Source: Acidobacteriota bacterium (GTDB lineage: Bacteria > Acidobacteriota > Blastocatellia > Pyrinomonadales > Pyrinomonadaceae). From it: a stretch of 12,534 bases of DNA. The DNA lies in the NCBI GenBank assembly GCA_020199975.1, contig JAIVJP010000076.1, forward strand, positions 1 through 12,534. Direction: 5' to 3'. Shown piece by piece: positions 1 to 6,643 of the stretch. Both the position numbers and the translations under genes were made by a program. Positions within the stretch are counted from its first letter, which is position 1. Each line of letters starts with the position of its first letter. The notes below the pieces were generated by a model, which saw only the letters and a program-made list of their open reading frames with translations, did not search any database and was not told where the DNA came from.

Positions 1-1404
1 TCCCAGCAACTCCCGCGCTGGGATGATCGGACCAGGTGTAACTGGATGTTTTTCCGAGGCAGCTTCAAGCTCCGAAGCTGAGCGCATCAGGGTCAGGGCC
101 TCCTCGCTCTTTCCTTCGGCGTGGGCCAACCAGGCCACCGACGTTCGTCGTTGAATCTCGACCTGATTGGCCCAGTAAGTATTCTTTGCGCTGGCGAGTG
201 CGGTCTGAAGGGCGGAGAGTTTTTCAACATCTCTGCGAGCAGCGTTCGGATCGCCGCTCCTCGCCGCTCCCACGGCACGCGCGAAATAGATTATGGCCTC
301 GGCATAGCGGAAGCGATCCCAGGAAAAAGTAGCCGGACGCAACTCGAGCTTGGCGGCCTCCGACCAACGCCGCCTTTCCAGCGCATAGCGCGCCGGAATT
401 GCGGTAAAGGCATAAGCTGCTGATATGACCTCGGCATCGACTTTCTCGACGTCGTTCGCCTGTACGAGGATTTGCCGGGCCTTTTCATCCTCTCCGCGTT
501 GCAGATAGGCATAAACAAGGTAGTCGAGGGCATGAAGCTGATCGAACGAAGCTGCGCCCGGGTGCGTTCTTGCCACATGGTTTTTCGCCGTCGCCGCCGA
601 AGCGAGGTTCGAGTTAATCGATTCCTGCCACAGGCCAAGACGCGTGAAAATGTGAGAGGGCATGTGCAGCGCGTGAGGAGAGGAAGGAGCAATCCTGGCG
701 TAGCTGCGCGCGGCCGGCAGTGCCAGATACGCAAGCTGCGGATAGTCGAAACTATGAATCAGGTAGTGCGCCACGCCGGGGTGCCTGGGCTCTTGAGGTA
801 AGACCCGATTCAGAATCCCCGCCGCTTTCTTTTGGTTTGCGAAAGTCTTGTCAGTGATAGGGCCGGTCCCTAGCAGCGCGAGCGCATAAAAAATCGCAGC
901 TTCTCGATCCTTCGGATAGCTCAAGTAAACCCGCTCCATCGCCTTCTCATATGCAAGGGCGCGCGTGCGGTGATCGAGCCGGTCGGAATCCTTATAGAAG
1001 GCTTCTATCGCTGCGATGTAATCTCTTTCACGATCGGTCTTTGCATCGATTGATTTTGCTTTTTCAACGGCGGCCCGGCCTTTCTGCAACTCCGCGGGGC
1101 TCGAAGGCGCCCAGACGGGGTGATAAAGGCTCATAGCCACGCCCCAGTGGGCCATGACACACTTGGGGTCGTCCGTGGCAACTGCGGCGAAAGCTTTTTT
1201 CGCTTCCTCATACCAAAAAGAGTGGAGCAACGCTGTAGCGCGATTGAATTCCTTTTGGGCAGAGGCACTGCAGGAGACCGCGAAGTTTACATGGCCGAGC
1301 TTTTCGGCTGGAGCGTGTGTGTGCGGGTGCATCTCTTGCGTTGCCGCCCGAGAGGAACAGAGCACGAGCAACGATGCAGTTAGAAACAAGTTAATGAGCT
1401 TCAT
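1..1404 (-). CDS. Secreted TPR-type repeat protein, C-terminus beyond window
   Basis: An open frame of 468 codons runs from ATG at 1404-1402 to the left edge with no stop, so the gene is partial. A GGGAGGG stretch just upstream of the ATG serves as ribosome binding site. Residues 1-22 form a signal peptide (basic start, hydrophobic core LFLTASLLVL, then CSSRAA), so the protein is exported; the LVLC sequence is a poor lipobox. The mature part is alpha-helical and alanine-rich with TPR-like helix pairs, for example AHWGVAMSLYHP, AAIFYALALLGTG, PSHIFTRLGLWQESI and DYLVYAYLQRGEDEKARQI. A conserved-looking N-terminal stretch with LLHSFWYEEAKKAF resembles a family of uncharacterised TPR proteins common in Acidobacteriota and other environmental bacteria. 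It lies 65 bp downstream of the DUF6265-like gene on the same strand, probably in one transcript. The partner and function are unknown; TPR folds usually bind proteins or peptides. Confidence 0.85.
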   Translation of the reverse strand, partial: MKLINLFLTASLLVLCSSRAATQEMHPHTHAPAEKLGHVNFAVSCSASAQKEFNRATALLHSFWYEEAKKAFAAVATDDPKCVMAHWGVAMSLYHPVWAPSSPAELQKGRAAVEKAKSIDAKTDRERDYIAAIEAFYKDSDRLDHRTRALAYEKAMERVYLSYPKDREAAIFYALALLGTGPITDKTFANQKKAAGILNRVLPQEPRHPGVAHYLIHSFDYPQLAYLALPAARSYARIAPSSPHALHMPSHIFTRLGLWQESINSNLASAATAKNHVARTHPGAASFDQLHALDYLVYAYLQRGEDEKARQILVQANDVEKVDAEVISAAYAFTAIPARYALERRRWSEAAKLELRPATFSWDRFRYAEAIIYFARAVGAARSGDPNAARRDVEKLSALQTALASAKNTYWANQVEIQRRTSVAWLAHAEGKSEEALTLMRSASELEAASEKHPVTPGPIIPARELLG

Positions 1405-1469
1405 TCCTAGCCCTCCCTCTCCTGATTCTTATCATTGCCAGAGCCGAGATTCCATCCCCAGCCAACCCC

Positions 1470-1958
1470 TCAATATCCCGCTGCCGCTCTGCGCCAGGTC
1501 CATTCCTCGGCGGCGGGCTTGCCATTCATCGTGCCTTCGATCTTCGCATGCAGCGCGCCATCAAGGCCGAGCCAGTAAATGATGCGTTGGGGAAAGTGGT
1601 GCTTCGCGTTTTCGAAGACAACGCGTTTCCCTTTTAGTTCGGTCAGACGAAACTGAGTTGCCGGCCGCCCGCCCGGGCTGGCCCAATAGCTAATCCCATC
1701 CGGTTTCGCTTCGATCCGGAGAAACTCGAAAGAGACGGTGCGCCCTCCGGTCACGTCGCGATGAAGCCCGAGCATGGTGTTGCCCTTCGGCGCCTGCCAG
1801 AGTTCCTCCATCTCTACTCCGCCCTGAACCCCGGCCCAGTTTCCGGCCATCCAGGAAAGGCCAGACAAGGCTGTGTCTGTGCTGTTCGCGCCAACGCGCA
1901 CGCTAAAACCAACCAGCGCCAGCAATACAATTGCATTTACGACTCTTGATGTGTGCAT
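1470..1958 (-). CDS. Small secreted DUF6265-like protein
   Basis: This encodes 162 residues. I choose the ATG at 1958-1956 because GGAGG lies 8 nt upstream (1967-1971) and because the protein then begins with a clean signal peptide (MHTSRVVNAIVLLALVGFSV, cleavage near RVGA-NS). A longer frame from 2027 would run over the promoter and bury the signal peptide. The mature part starts with LSWMAGNWAG, followed by a GVEMEELWQ-PKGNTMLGLHRDV pattern and an FEFLRIE-YWASPGG strand region. Together these match the DUF6265 family, lipocalin-like predicted beta-barrels of about 150 residues found in many environmental bacteria. Function is unknown; the fold suggests binding of a small ligand in the periplasm. 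It is the first gene of a minus-strand unit with the TPR gene and is divergent from the redoxin pair. Family assignment rests on remembered motifs, not on a search. Confidence 0.75.
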   Translation of the reverse strand: MHTSRVVNAIVLLALVGFSVRVGANSTDTALSGLSWMAGNWAGVQGGVEMEELWQAPKGNTMLGLHRDVTGGRTVSFEFLRIEAKPDGISYWASPGGRPATQFRLTELKGKRVVFENAKHHFPQRIIYWLGLDGALHAKIEGTMNGKPAAEEWTWRRAAAGY

Positions 1959-1992
1959 GAAGTTATCCTCCGAAAGACAGCTTAGAACGCTT

Positions 1993-2021
1993 TGTTTATC
2001 AGATCCAGCGAGAAGGTCCAA
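1993..2021 (-). promoter_or_regulatory. Predicted sigma-70-type promoter for the DUF6265/TPR unit
   Basis: On the minus strand TTGGAC (2021-2016) is followed after exactly 17 nt by TAAACA (1998-1993), and the -10 box is preceded by TGA, giving an extended -10. Transcription would start near 1986, leaving a leader of about 28 nt that contains the GGAGG site. The position fits the ATG at 1958 and supports that start over the upstream one. Confidence 0.55.
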
Positions 2022-2047
2022 TACCAAAAGTCCTTTCCCATTCAGCC

Positions 2048-2062
2048 GTCCGCCAGGCGGAC
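2048..2062. repeat. 15-nt perfect palindrome between divergent genes
   Basis: GTCCGCC-A-GGCGGAC has two fully complementary 7-nt arms around one central base. It sits in the space between the divergent DUF6265-like and redoxin genes, upstream of both predicted transcription units. It could be an operator-type site or a single copy of a dispersed GC-rich palindrome; the sequence alone does not decide. Confidence 0.6.
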
Positions 2063-2194
2063 TACTTGAGGTGACTAGTAAGCATTAGCTAACTGAATAC
2101 TACCGCTGGGGGGTTGCTAACTTGCCACGCCTTGTTGCTGACTGCTAATCTTGCGTCTAAATTTTCACCTGCTCTTGAAAGGAGTTCCTTGTAT

Positions 2195-2806
2195 ATGAAG
2201 AAGACTGTTATTACGTTTTTCCTTGCAACTACGTTCATTATTGCGGGCCTAGTCGGCGCAGGAATCGCAAGATCGACTGAGGGCGAGGTGCCCGCTCCGC
2301 CGGCGATTGGCTCCACGCTGGAGGATTTCACATTGCCGGATGCAGCCGGCAAAGACCATTCGCTGAATTCGCTCAGAGGCAAAAACGGCTCGGTGTTGAT
2401 CTTCGTAGCCACCAAGTGTCCGGTTTCCAACGCCTATAACGAGCGGATGGAGAAACTTTCGCAGGATTACAAAGCACGCGGCATCAACGTCATCGGTATC
2501 AATTCAAACGCAGCCGAGTCCGCCGCGGCAGTAAAAGCCCACGCCGCGCAGAACAACTTGACCTTCACAATTCTTAAGGACCCGGCCAACAAGATTGCCG
2601 ATCGACTTGGCGCCACCGTCACCCCTGAAGTTTATTTACTCGATGCGAACAACAAGTTGATTTATCGCGGACGCATTGACAACGCAAAAGATGCAGCTCA
2701 GGTCAACTCGAGTGAGGTGCGTGATGCGATTGAAGCAACTCTAGCTGGCAAACCTGTGGCAAAGACAACTGCCACGGCTTTTGGCTGCACCATCAAACGC
2801 GTCTAA
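2195..2806 (+). CDS. Exported redoxin (AhpC/TSA-like thioredoxin fold, CPVS motif)
   Basis: This encodes 203 residues. ATG 2195 is chosen because AAAGGAG lies at 2178-2184 and the protein then opens with a signal peptide (MKKTVITFFLATTFIIAGLV, cleavage near GIARS); the earlier in-frame ATG at 2114 adds an unrelated extension. Residues about 36-165 are a redoxin/AhpC-TSA domain: IGSTLEDFTLPDAAGKDHSL entry strands, then VLIFVATKCPVSNAY with cysteine 75 in a C-P-V-S motif, so the second thioredoxin cysteine is serine. The cis-proline region is TVTPEVYLLD. The C-terminal tail AFGCTIKRV supplies cysteine 198, possibly the resolving residue. Such proteins are usually annotated as periplasmic thioredoxin-like or peroxiredoxin-like; the substrate is unknown. 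Only 3 nt separate it from the TlpA-like gene, so the two are almost certainly co-transcribed and translationally coupled. Confidence 0.85.
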   Translation: MKKTVITFFLATTFIIAGLVGAGIARSTEGEVPAPPAIGSTLEDFTLPDAAGKDHSLNSLRGKNGSVLIFVATKCPVSNAYNERMEKLSQDYKARGINVIGINSNAAESAAAVKAHAAQNNLTFTILKDPANKIADRLGATVTPEVYLLDANNKLIYRGRIDNAKDAAQVNSSEVRDAIEATLAGKPVAKTTATAFGCTIKRV

Positions 2807-2809
2807 CAG

Positions 2810-3376
2810 ATGACTTTGGCCCGTCCATTTGTTCTTGTCAGTGTCAGCCTGAGCATTCTCCTGCTCACCAATTTCGCAGCGCCGGCTCAATCTAGTATCC
2901 GAAAGAGCCGCGCTGCGAAACCGTCTGTAGTGGTGCGCGAGATCGATGCGACTTCGCTAAGCGCTATATTGAAGCGCGAGGCGGCGGCGCGGCCGCTGCT
3001 GGTTAACTTCTGGGCCACCTGGTGTGATCCATGTCGTGAAGAGTATCCCGACTTAGTGAAGCTTTATCAGCAATTCCGGCCGAAGGGCCTCGACATGATC
3101 GCCGTGTCGCTGGACGATCTGGCCGATATCAAAACCGAGGTGCCGAAGTTTCTGCGGCAGATGCGCGCGACCATGCCCGCTTATCTGCTGAATGTGCCCG
3201 ACCCGGATCAGATCATAAGTACGGTGGATCCTCAGTGGAGCGGCGCGCTGCCGGCAACGTTTCTTTACGACGCAGAGGGCAAGGTTGTTTTCAAACACTT
3301 CGGTCGCATTAAGCCGCTGGAGCTACGGGCGGCAATCGAAAAGCTGGTGGGCAGTAAAGTGGTGATGAGCCAATAA
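2810..3376 (+). CDS. Exported TlpA/ResA-like thiol-disulfide oxidoreductase
   Basis: This encodes 188 residues. The ATG begins 3 nt after the redoxin stop and has no clear Shine-Dalgarno site of its own, which points to translational coupling. Residues 1-26 form a signal peptide (FVLVSVSLSILLLT, cleavage after APA). The thioredoxin fold covers about 45-180. LLVNFWATWCDPCREEYP carries the active-site W-C-D-P-C with cysteines 72 and 75, and GALPATFLYD carries the cis-proline. TlpA/ResA/CcmG relatives reduce disulfides in exported proteins, often apocytochrome c, or work in general periplasmic redox repair. No cytochrome-maturation gene is nearby, so the target is open. A reductive partnership with the upstream CPVS redoxin is a reasonable inference from the spacing. 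The last base of the stop codon is the first base of the heptamer repeat that separates this gene from purL. Confidence 0.9.
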   Translation: MTLARPFVLVSVSLSILLLTNFAAPAQSSIRKSRAAKPSVVVREIDATSLSAILKREAAARPLLVNFWATWCDPCREEYPDLVKLYQQFRPKGLDMIAVSLDDLADIKTEVPKFLRQMRATMPAYLLNVPDPDQIISTVDPQWSGALPATFLYDAEGKVVFKHFGRIKPLELRAAIEKLVGSKVVMSQ

Positions 3377-3460
3377 ATTGCCGATTGCCGATTGCCAATT
3401 GAAGAATGCTCGGATTATCGGCAGACAATCGGCAATTGGCAATCGGAAATCGGCAATGTC
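3376..3460. repeat. Heptamer-period inverted repeat before purL
   Basis: The left arm is four contiguous 7-nt units (AATTGCC, GATTGCC, GATTGCC, AATTGAA; 3376-3403). The right arm is five units in the opposite sense (CAATCGG, CAATTGG, CAATCGG, AAATCGG, CAATGTC; 3426-3460). The arms are complementary over more than 20 nt and flank a 22-nt loop. It fills nearly the whole gap between the TlpA-like gene and purL and ends 2 nt before the purL ATG, leaving no room for a normal ribosome binding site. An RNA hairpin here could act as a terminator or control purL translation. Confidence 0.85.
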
Positions 3461-3462
3461 CT

Positions 3463-5557
3463 ATGATCACTCCGGATGTAATCGCAGCTCATAACCTCAC
3501 TCCGGACGAGTTTCAACGCATCCAAACCCTCTTGGGCCGGGACCCTACTCTGGTGGAGTTGGGGATCTTCTCGGTGATGTGGTCAGAGCACTGCTCCTAC
3601 AAATCTTCGCGCGTGCACCTGAGCCGTCTGCCTACTACCGGCGAGCGCGTGGTTGTCCCCCCAGGTGAAAATGCCGGTGTGGTCGATGTGGGCGACGGCT
3701 GGTGCGCCGCGTTCAAGATCGAATCACACAATCATCCGTCATTCATCGAGCCTTTCCAAGGCGCTGCTACCGGTGTTGGTGGAATTCTGCGGGACATCTT
3801 TACCATGGGCGCGCGACCTATTGCCTCCATGAACAGTCTGCGCTTCGGCTCGTTGGACCATCCGCGCAACGGGCGGCGCAATCGGTCGTTGCTGGCCGGC
3901 GTCGTCGCGGGTATCGCACACTATGGAAATGCGTTTGGCGTAGCGACTGTGGGTGGTGAGGTGGCGTTTGATGATGCCTATGCTCTCAATCCCCTTGTGA
4001 ACGCATTCGCGCTGGGTCTGGTACGCCGTGACCAGATCTTTTTTGGCAAAGCGACCGGAGTCGGCAATCCCGTACTCTACCTGGGCGCCAAGACGGGGCG
4101 GGATGGCATTCATGGAGCAACCATGGCGTCTGCGGAGTTTGATGAAGAGGCCCTGCAAAAACGTGGCCCACTCCGGCCGCGAACGCGAGGTTGTCGATAT
4201 TTTTGACAAGTGGGACCTCGATGCCGTCGTGATTGGGCGCGTACGCGATACCGGGCGAATGCAGGTAATTCATAATGGCGAAACAGTTGCCGATATTCCG
4301 GTGTCACTTCTCACGGACGAAGCGCCGAAGTATCAACGGCCGATGAAAAAACCAGTCTGGAGTCTAGAGTCTGGAGTCAGAAGTCAGGAGTCTGGAGTCC
4401 AGAGTCAAACGCGCGATACGAAGACTCGCGACTCTGGACTCCTGACTCCTGACTCAAACGAGACTCCCGACTCTGGACTTGAGACTCCAGACTTAAAGGA
4501 GGCACTGCTTAAGTTGCTTTCCACGCCCAACATCGCCTCGAAGCATTGGGTTTATCGCCAGTACGATCACATGGTGAGAACCAACACTGCCGTGCTGCCG
4601 GGAGCGGATGCCGCTGTAGTGCGGATTAAAGAGACTCGGCGCGCGCTGGCTATGACACTAGATGGCAATGGCCGCTACTGCGCTGCGAACCCTCGCGAAG
4701 GAGCGAAGCTGATCGTTGCCGAAGCGGCACGCAACGTTGTGTGCGTGGGCGCGCGGCCACTGGCCATCACCAACTGCCTCAACTTTGCCTCTCCCGAAAA
4801 ACCGGAAGTGATGTGGTCGTTTTCGGAAGTTATCGATGGCATGGCTGAAGCATGCAAAGTATTTAATACCCCGGTCGTCTCGGGTAACGTTTCTTTCTAC
4901 AATGAAACAGACGGGCGTGGCATTCTGCCGACTCCGGTAATCGGCATGATCGGACTCGTGGAAGATGTGCGGCGCGTCGTGCAACAAGGATTCAAACAAG
5001 AGGGAGACCATATCGCACTGCTGGGAACAACGGCTGACGATTTGTCTATCAGCGAATATGCGAACAGCGTCGCCGGCCCATCGACTGAGGAAGGCGAGGC
5101 AAATGTGCCCCGCTTGGATCTAGATCTGGAGCTCAAGGTTCAGCAGGTGTGCCTCGAGGCAGCCGAGGCGGGGCTGCTGAAATCGGCGCACGATTGTTCC
5201 GATGGAGGAATTGCAGTGGCCCTCGCTGAAAGTTGTTTCTCGTCTCTGAATCGGCCGGGAATTGGCGCGGACGTTGAGATGACGGGATCGCTTCCGGCTA
5301 CGAATCTACTCTTCAGCGAATCTCCGTCTCGCATCATCATAAGTTTTGCTGAGTCTGCCCGGGAAATGATCGAAGATATCGCCCGGCGCAGGGATTGTCC
5401 TTTTGCAATTCTCGGCAAAGTCGGCGCCAATCGACTTCGCATTAAAACCGCCAGGGACACAGTAATCAATAGCGCCGTCGAGCAGCTCGAAAGCGCCTGG
5501 CGCACCTCTCTTTCCAAAAAGCTTCAGGCTGAAGCTATGGCGGCAGGCAGGGAATAA
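3463..5557 (+). pseudogene. purL: purL, phosphoribosylformylglycinamidine synthase II, internally deleted and frameshifted
   Basis: PurL makes formylglycinamidine ribotide, using ATP and glutamine-derived ammonia, in purine synthesis. The first part starts at ATG 3463 (MITPDVIAAHNLTPDEFQRI). It shows the classic small/single-chain PurL blocks: MWSEHCSYKSS, PPGENAGVVDVGDG, KIESHNHPSFIEPFQGAATG, GGILRDIFTMGARP and KTGRDGIHGATMASAEFDE. At about codon 233 (near 4163) the family text stops and resumes in the next frame at GREREVVDIFDKWDLD. It continues through SPNIASK-like, CLNFASPEKPEVMW, VSGNVSFYNET and SAHDCSDGGIAVALAES to the stop at 5555-5557. About 85 residues that normally hold the VQVGDPF and QDMGAAGLT blocks are absent. 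The deletion length is 2 modulo 3, so the frame changes. The usual PurL is about 740 residues. A heptamer repeat is translated at 4354-4496. As written the gene cannot give active PurL; real decay or an assembly/consensus error are both possible. Confidence 0.92.
4354..4496. repeat. Heptamer-period inverted repeat inside the purL frame
   Basis: Eight 7-nt units of the form AGTCNNN run without interruption from 4354 to 4409 (AGTCTGG, AGTCTAG, AGTCAGA and similar). After a 13-nt spacer come five units of the form GACTNNN at 4423-4457, and after 4 nt five more at 4462-4496. The two halves are mutually complementary, so RNA or single-stranded DNA could fold into a long hairpin. Three heptamers make seven codons, so the translated product is a 7-residue repeat (SLESGVR, SQESGVQ and DSGLETP-like). 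It lies in the variable linker of PurL between the RPM-KP segment and the LLKLLSTPNIASK block. Confidence 0.9.
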
Positions 5558-5594
5558 ACACTACGAATCCACTTGAGCTTTTAGGCGCTGCCTG

Positions 5595-5616
5595 CAGAAT
5601 TATCTTGTCAATTCTG
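5595..5616. terminator. Possible weak hairpin after purL
   Basis: CAGAATT and AATTCTG form a perfect 7-bp stem around an 8-nt loop, 38 nt after the purL stop. There is no run of T after it and the stem is AT-rich, so termination is only a possibility. The 109-bp gap to the next gene shows no other clear signal. Confidence 0.3.
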
Positions 5617-5666
5617 TAGATCCTGTCCACGATCTGCGAGAAACGGTTCAATAAGGCAGGGCATCA

Positions 5667-6518
5667 GTGCATCCCGTCATCTATCTCAACCGAACGATGG
5701 TCGAGGCCACCAAGGCTCGAGTAGCCCCTGTCTCTTCGGCGATGCTTTACGGGCGAGGTGTTTTCACAACCGTAGCAATCTACAACGGTGCCCCCTTTTT
5801 ATGGCCGCAACATTGGCGGCGCCTGCTGGACCACGCCGGGCGCCTGGCTATCGATTGCAGCGGATGCACTGAGCAGGGGGTAGGCGAGGCGCTCGAAAAG
5901 CTGATCTCAGTGAATTGTGTTCGTGATGGGCGAGCTCGTGTGATTCTGCTCGCCCGTGGCGGACGCGACTTCTGGAAGACCAAAACCTCTGGCGGCAAGA
6001 AGACAGACCTGCTGATCATGACCGGGGAGGCCCAAAAACTCCCGCAGGCAGGAATGAGTCTGGCCGTCTCGCCTTATCGCTTCAACACCTTTTCGCCTCT
6101 CACGGGAATCAGAAGCTTGAATTATCTGGAGCAGGTCCTGTCCTGGGAAGAAGCTCAAGCCAGAGAATTTGACGAAGCTGTCATGCTAAACGAACGCGGC
6201 GAAATAGTCTCCGCGACCATGGGCAACATCTTCTGGGTGAAAGATGGGACGGTTTACACTCCCACGCTCTCGACCGGGGCCCTGGCGGGTGTCACGCGGG
6301 CAGCGGTGATCGAACTCGCGAACAAGCATTTCATTCCACTGATCGAAGGCGTACACGAACTGCCTGATCTCACCGAAGCAGACGAGATCTTCCTCACCTC
6401 GGCAGGCCTTAGTCTGGCTATCGTAACCACATTCGACTTTCGGCGGTATTCAGTCGTGGCGGGCAGCGTAGCAGTGAGGCTGCGTGACGCATTCCGAGAA
6501 TTAGTTCAACCCAAGTGA
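5667..6518 (+). CDS. Class IV PLP aminotransferase family protein (pabC/ilvE/D-AAT-like) lacking the catalytic lysine
   Basis: This encodes 283 residues with a GTG start at 5667; an in-frame TAA at 5652 excludes anything further upstream, and AAGGCAGGG precedes the GTG. The family fold is clear: VIYLNRTMVE at the N-terminus, SSAMLYGRGVFTTVAIYNG, HWRRLLDHAGRL, then SLNYLEQVLSWEEA, MGNIFWVKDGTVYTP, GALAGVTRAAVIELA and DEIFLTSAGLSLAIV. Family members transaminate branched-chain or D-amino acids, or release pyruvate from aminodeoxychorismate to make p-aminobenzoate for folate. Length is normal. The Schiff-base lysine that should precede SLN (K-S-L-N) is arginine 149 (codon AGA in GIRSLNYL). The glutamate that usually binds the PLP ring nitrogen before the NIF strand appears to be serine 182. 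Without the lysine the usual chemistry should fail. It may be inactive, repurposed, or carry a base error, so no gene symbol is given. Confidence 0.85.
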   Translation: MHPVIYLNRTMVEATKARVAPVSSAMLYGRGVFTTVAIYNGAPFLWPQHWRRLLDHAGRLAIDCSGCTEQGVGEALEKLISVNCVRDGRARVILLARGGRDFWKTKTSGGKKTDLLIMTGEAQKLPQAGMSLAVSPYRFNTFSPLTGIRSLNYLEQVLSWEEAQAREFDEAVMLNERGEIVSATMGNIFWVKDGTVYTPTLSTGALAGVTRAAVIELANKHFIPLIEGVHELPDLTEADEIFLTSAGLSLAIVTTFDFRRYSVVAGSVAVRLRDAFRELVQPK

Positions 6519-6573
6519 CGCGCAGAATTCCCGTGTGAGAGTTCTACAGGTTCTCTGAGAGCGTCGCCCCCTG

Positions 6574-6582
6574 TGCTATACT
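6574..6582 (+). promoter_or_regulatory. Predicted extended -10 promoter for fbaB
   Basis: TGCTATACT gives TG at 6574-6575 one base before a near-consensus TATACT box at 6577-6582. No good -35 box stands 16-18 nt upstream, which is common for extended -10 promoters. Initiation near 6589 would leave a leader of about 55 nt ending in the AGGAGG site of fbaB. Confidence 0.5.
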
Positions 6583-6643
6583 TCATGGCCTTAGCTTCTA
6601 CAATAGTATCCTAAGCGCAATATATCCAGGAGGATTTGAGGTC

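Noticed and set aside
121..1383. Several plus-strand open frames of 60-140 codons opposite the TPR gene
   Set aside because: They lie inside the long minus-strand frame, have no family motifs or binding sites, and are rich in arginine, serine and proline as expected of shadow frames.
2114..2194. Earlier ATG for the redoxin gene
   Set aside because: It would bury the signal peptide behind 27 unrelated residues, while AAAGGAG sits correctly before ATG 2195.
4157..4165. Programmed frameshift at CAAAAAC in purL
   Set aside because: The site resembles a -1 slippery heptamer, but a +1 shift would be needed, and a shift could not restore the missing 85 residues.
4028..4190. ATG at 4028 as the start of a separate gene covering the second part of purL
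   Set aside because: The residues before GREREVVDIF are out-of-frame translation of conserved PurL sequence, so the second part is the tail of the same gene after a deletion.
4354..4496. CRISPR array
   Set aside because: The units are 7 nt long with no spacers, and the second half is in inverted orientation; no cas gene is near.
5558..5666. tRNA or small RNA between purL and the aminotransferase
   Set aside because: Only a 7-bp AT-rich hairpin is present; no cloverleaf or T-loop consensus (GGTTCNANTCC) was found here or elsewhere in the window.
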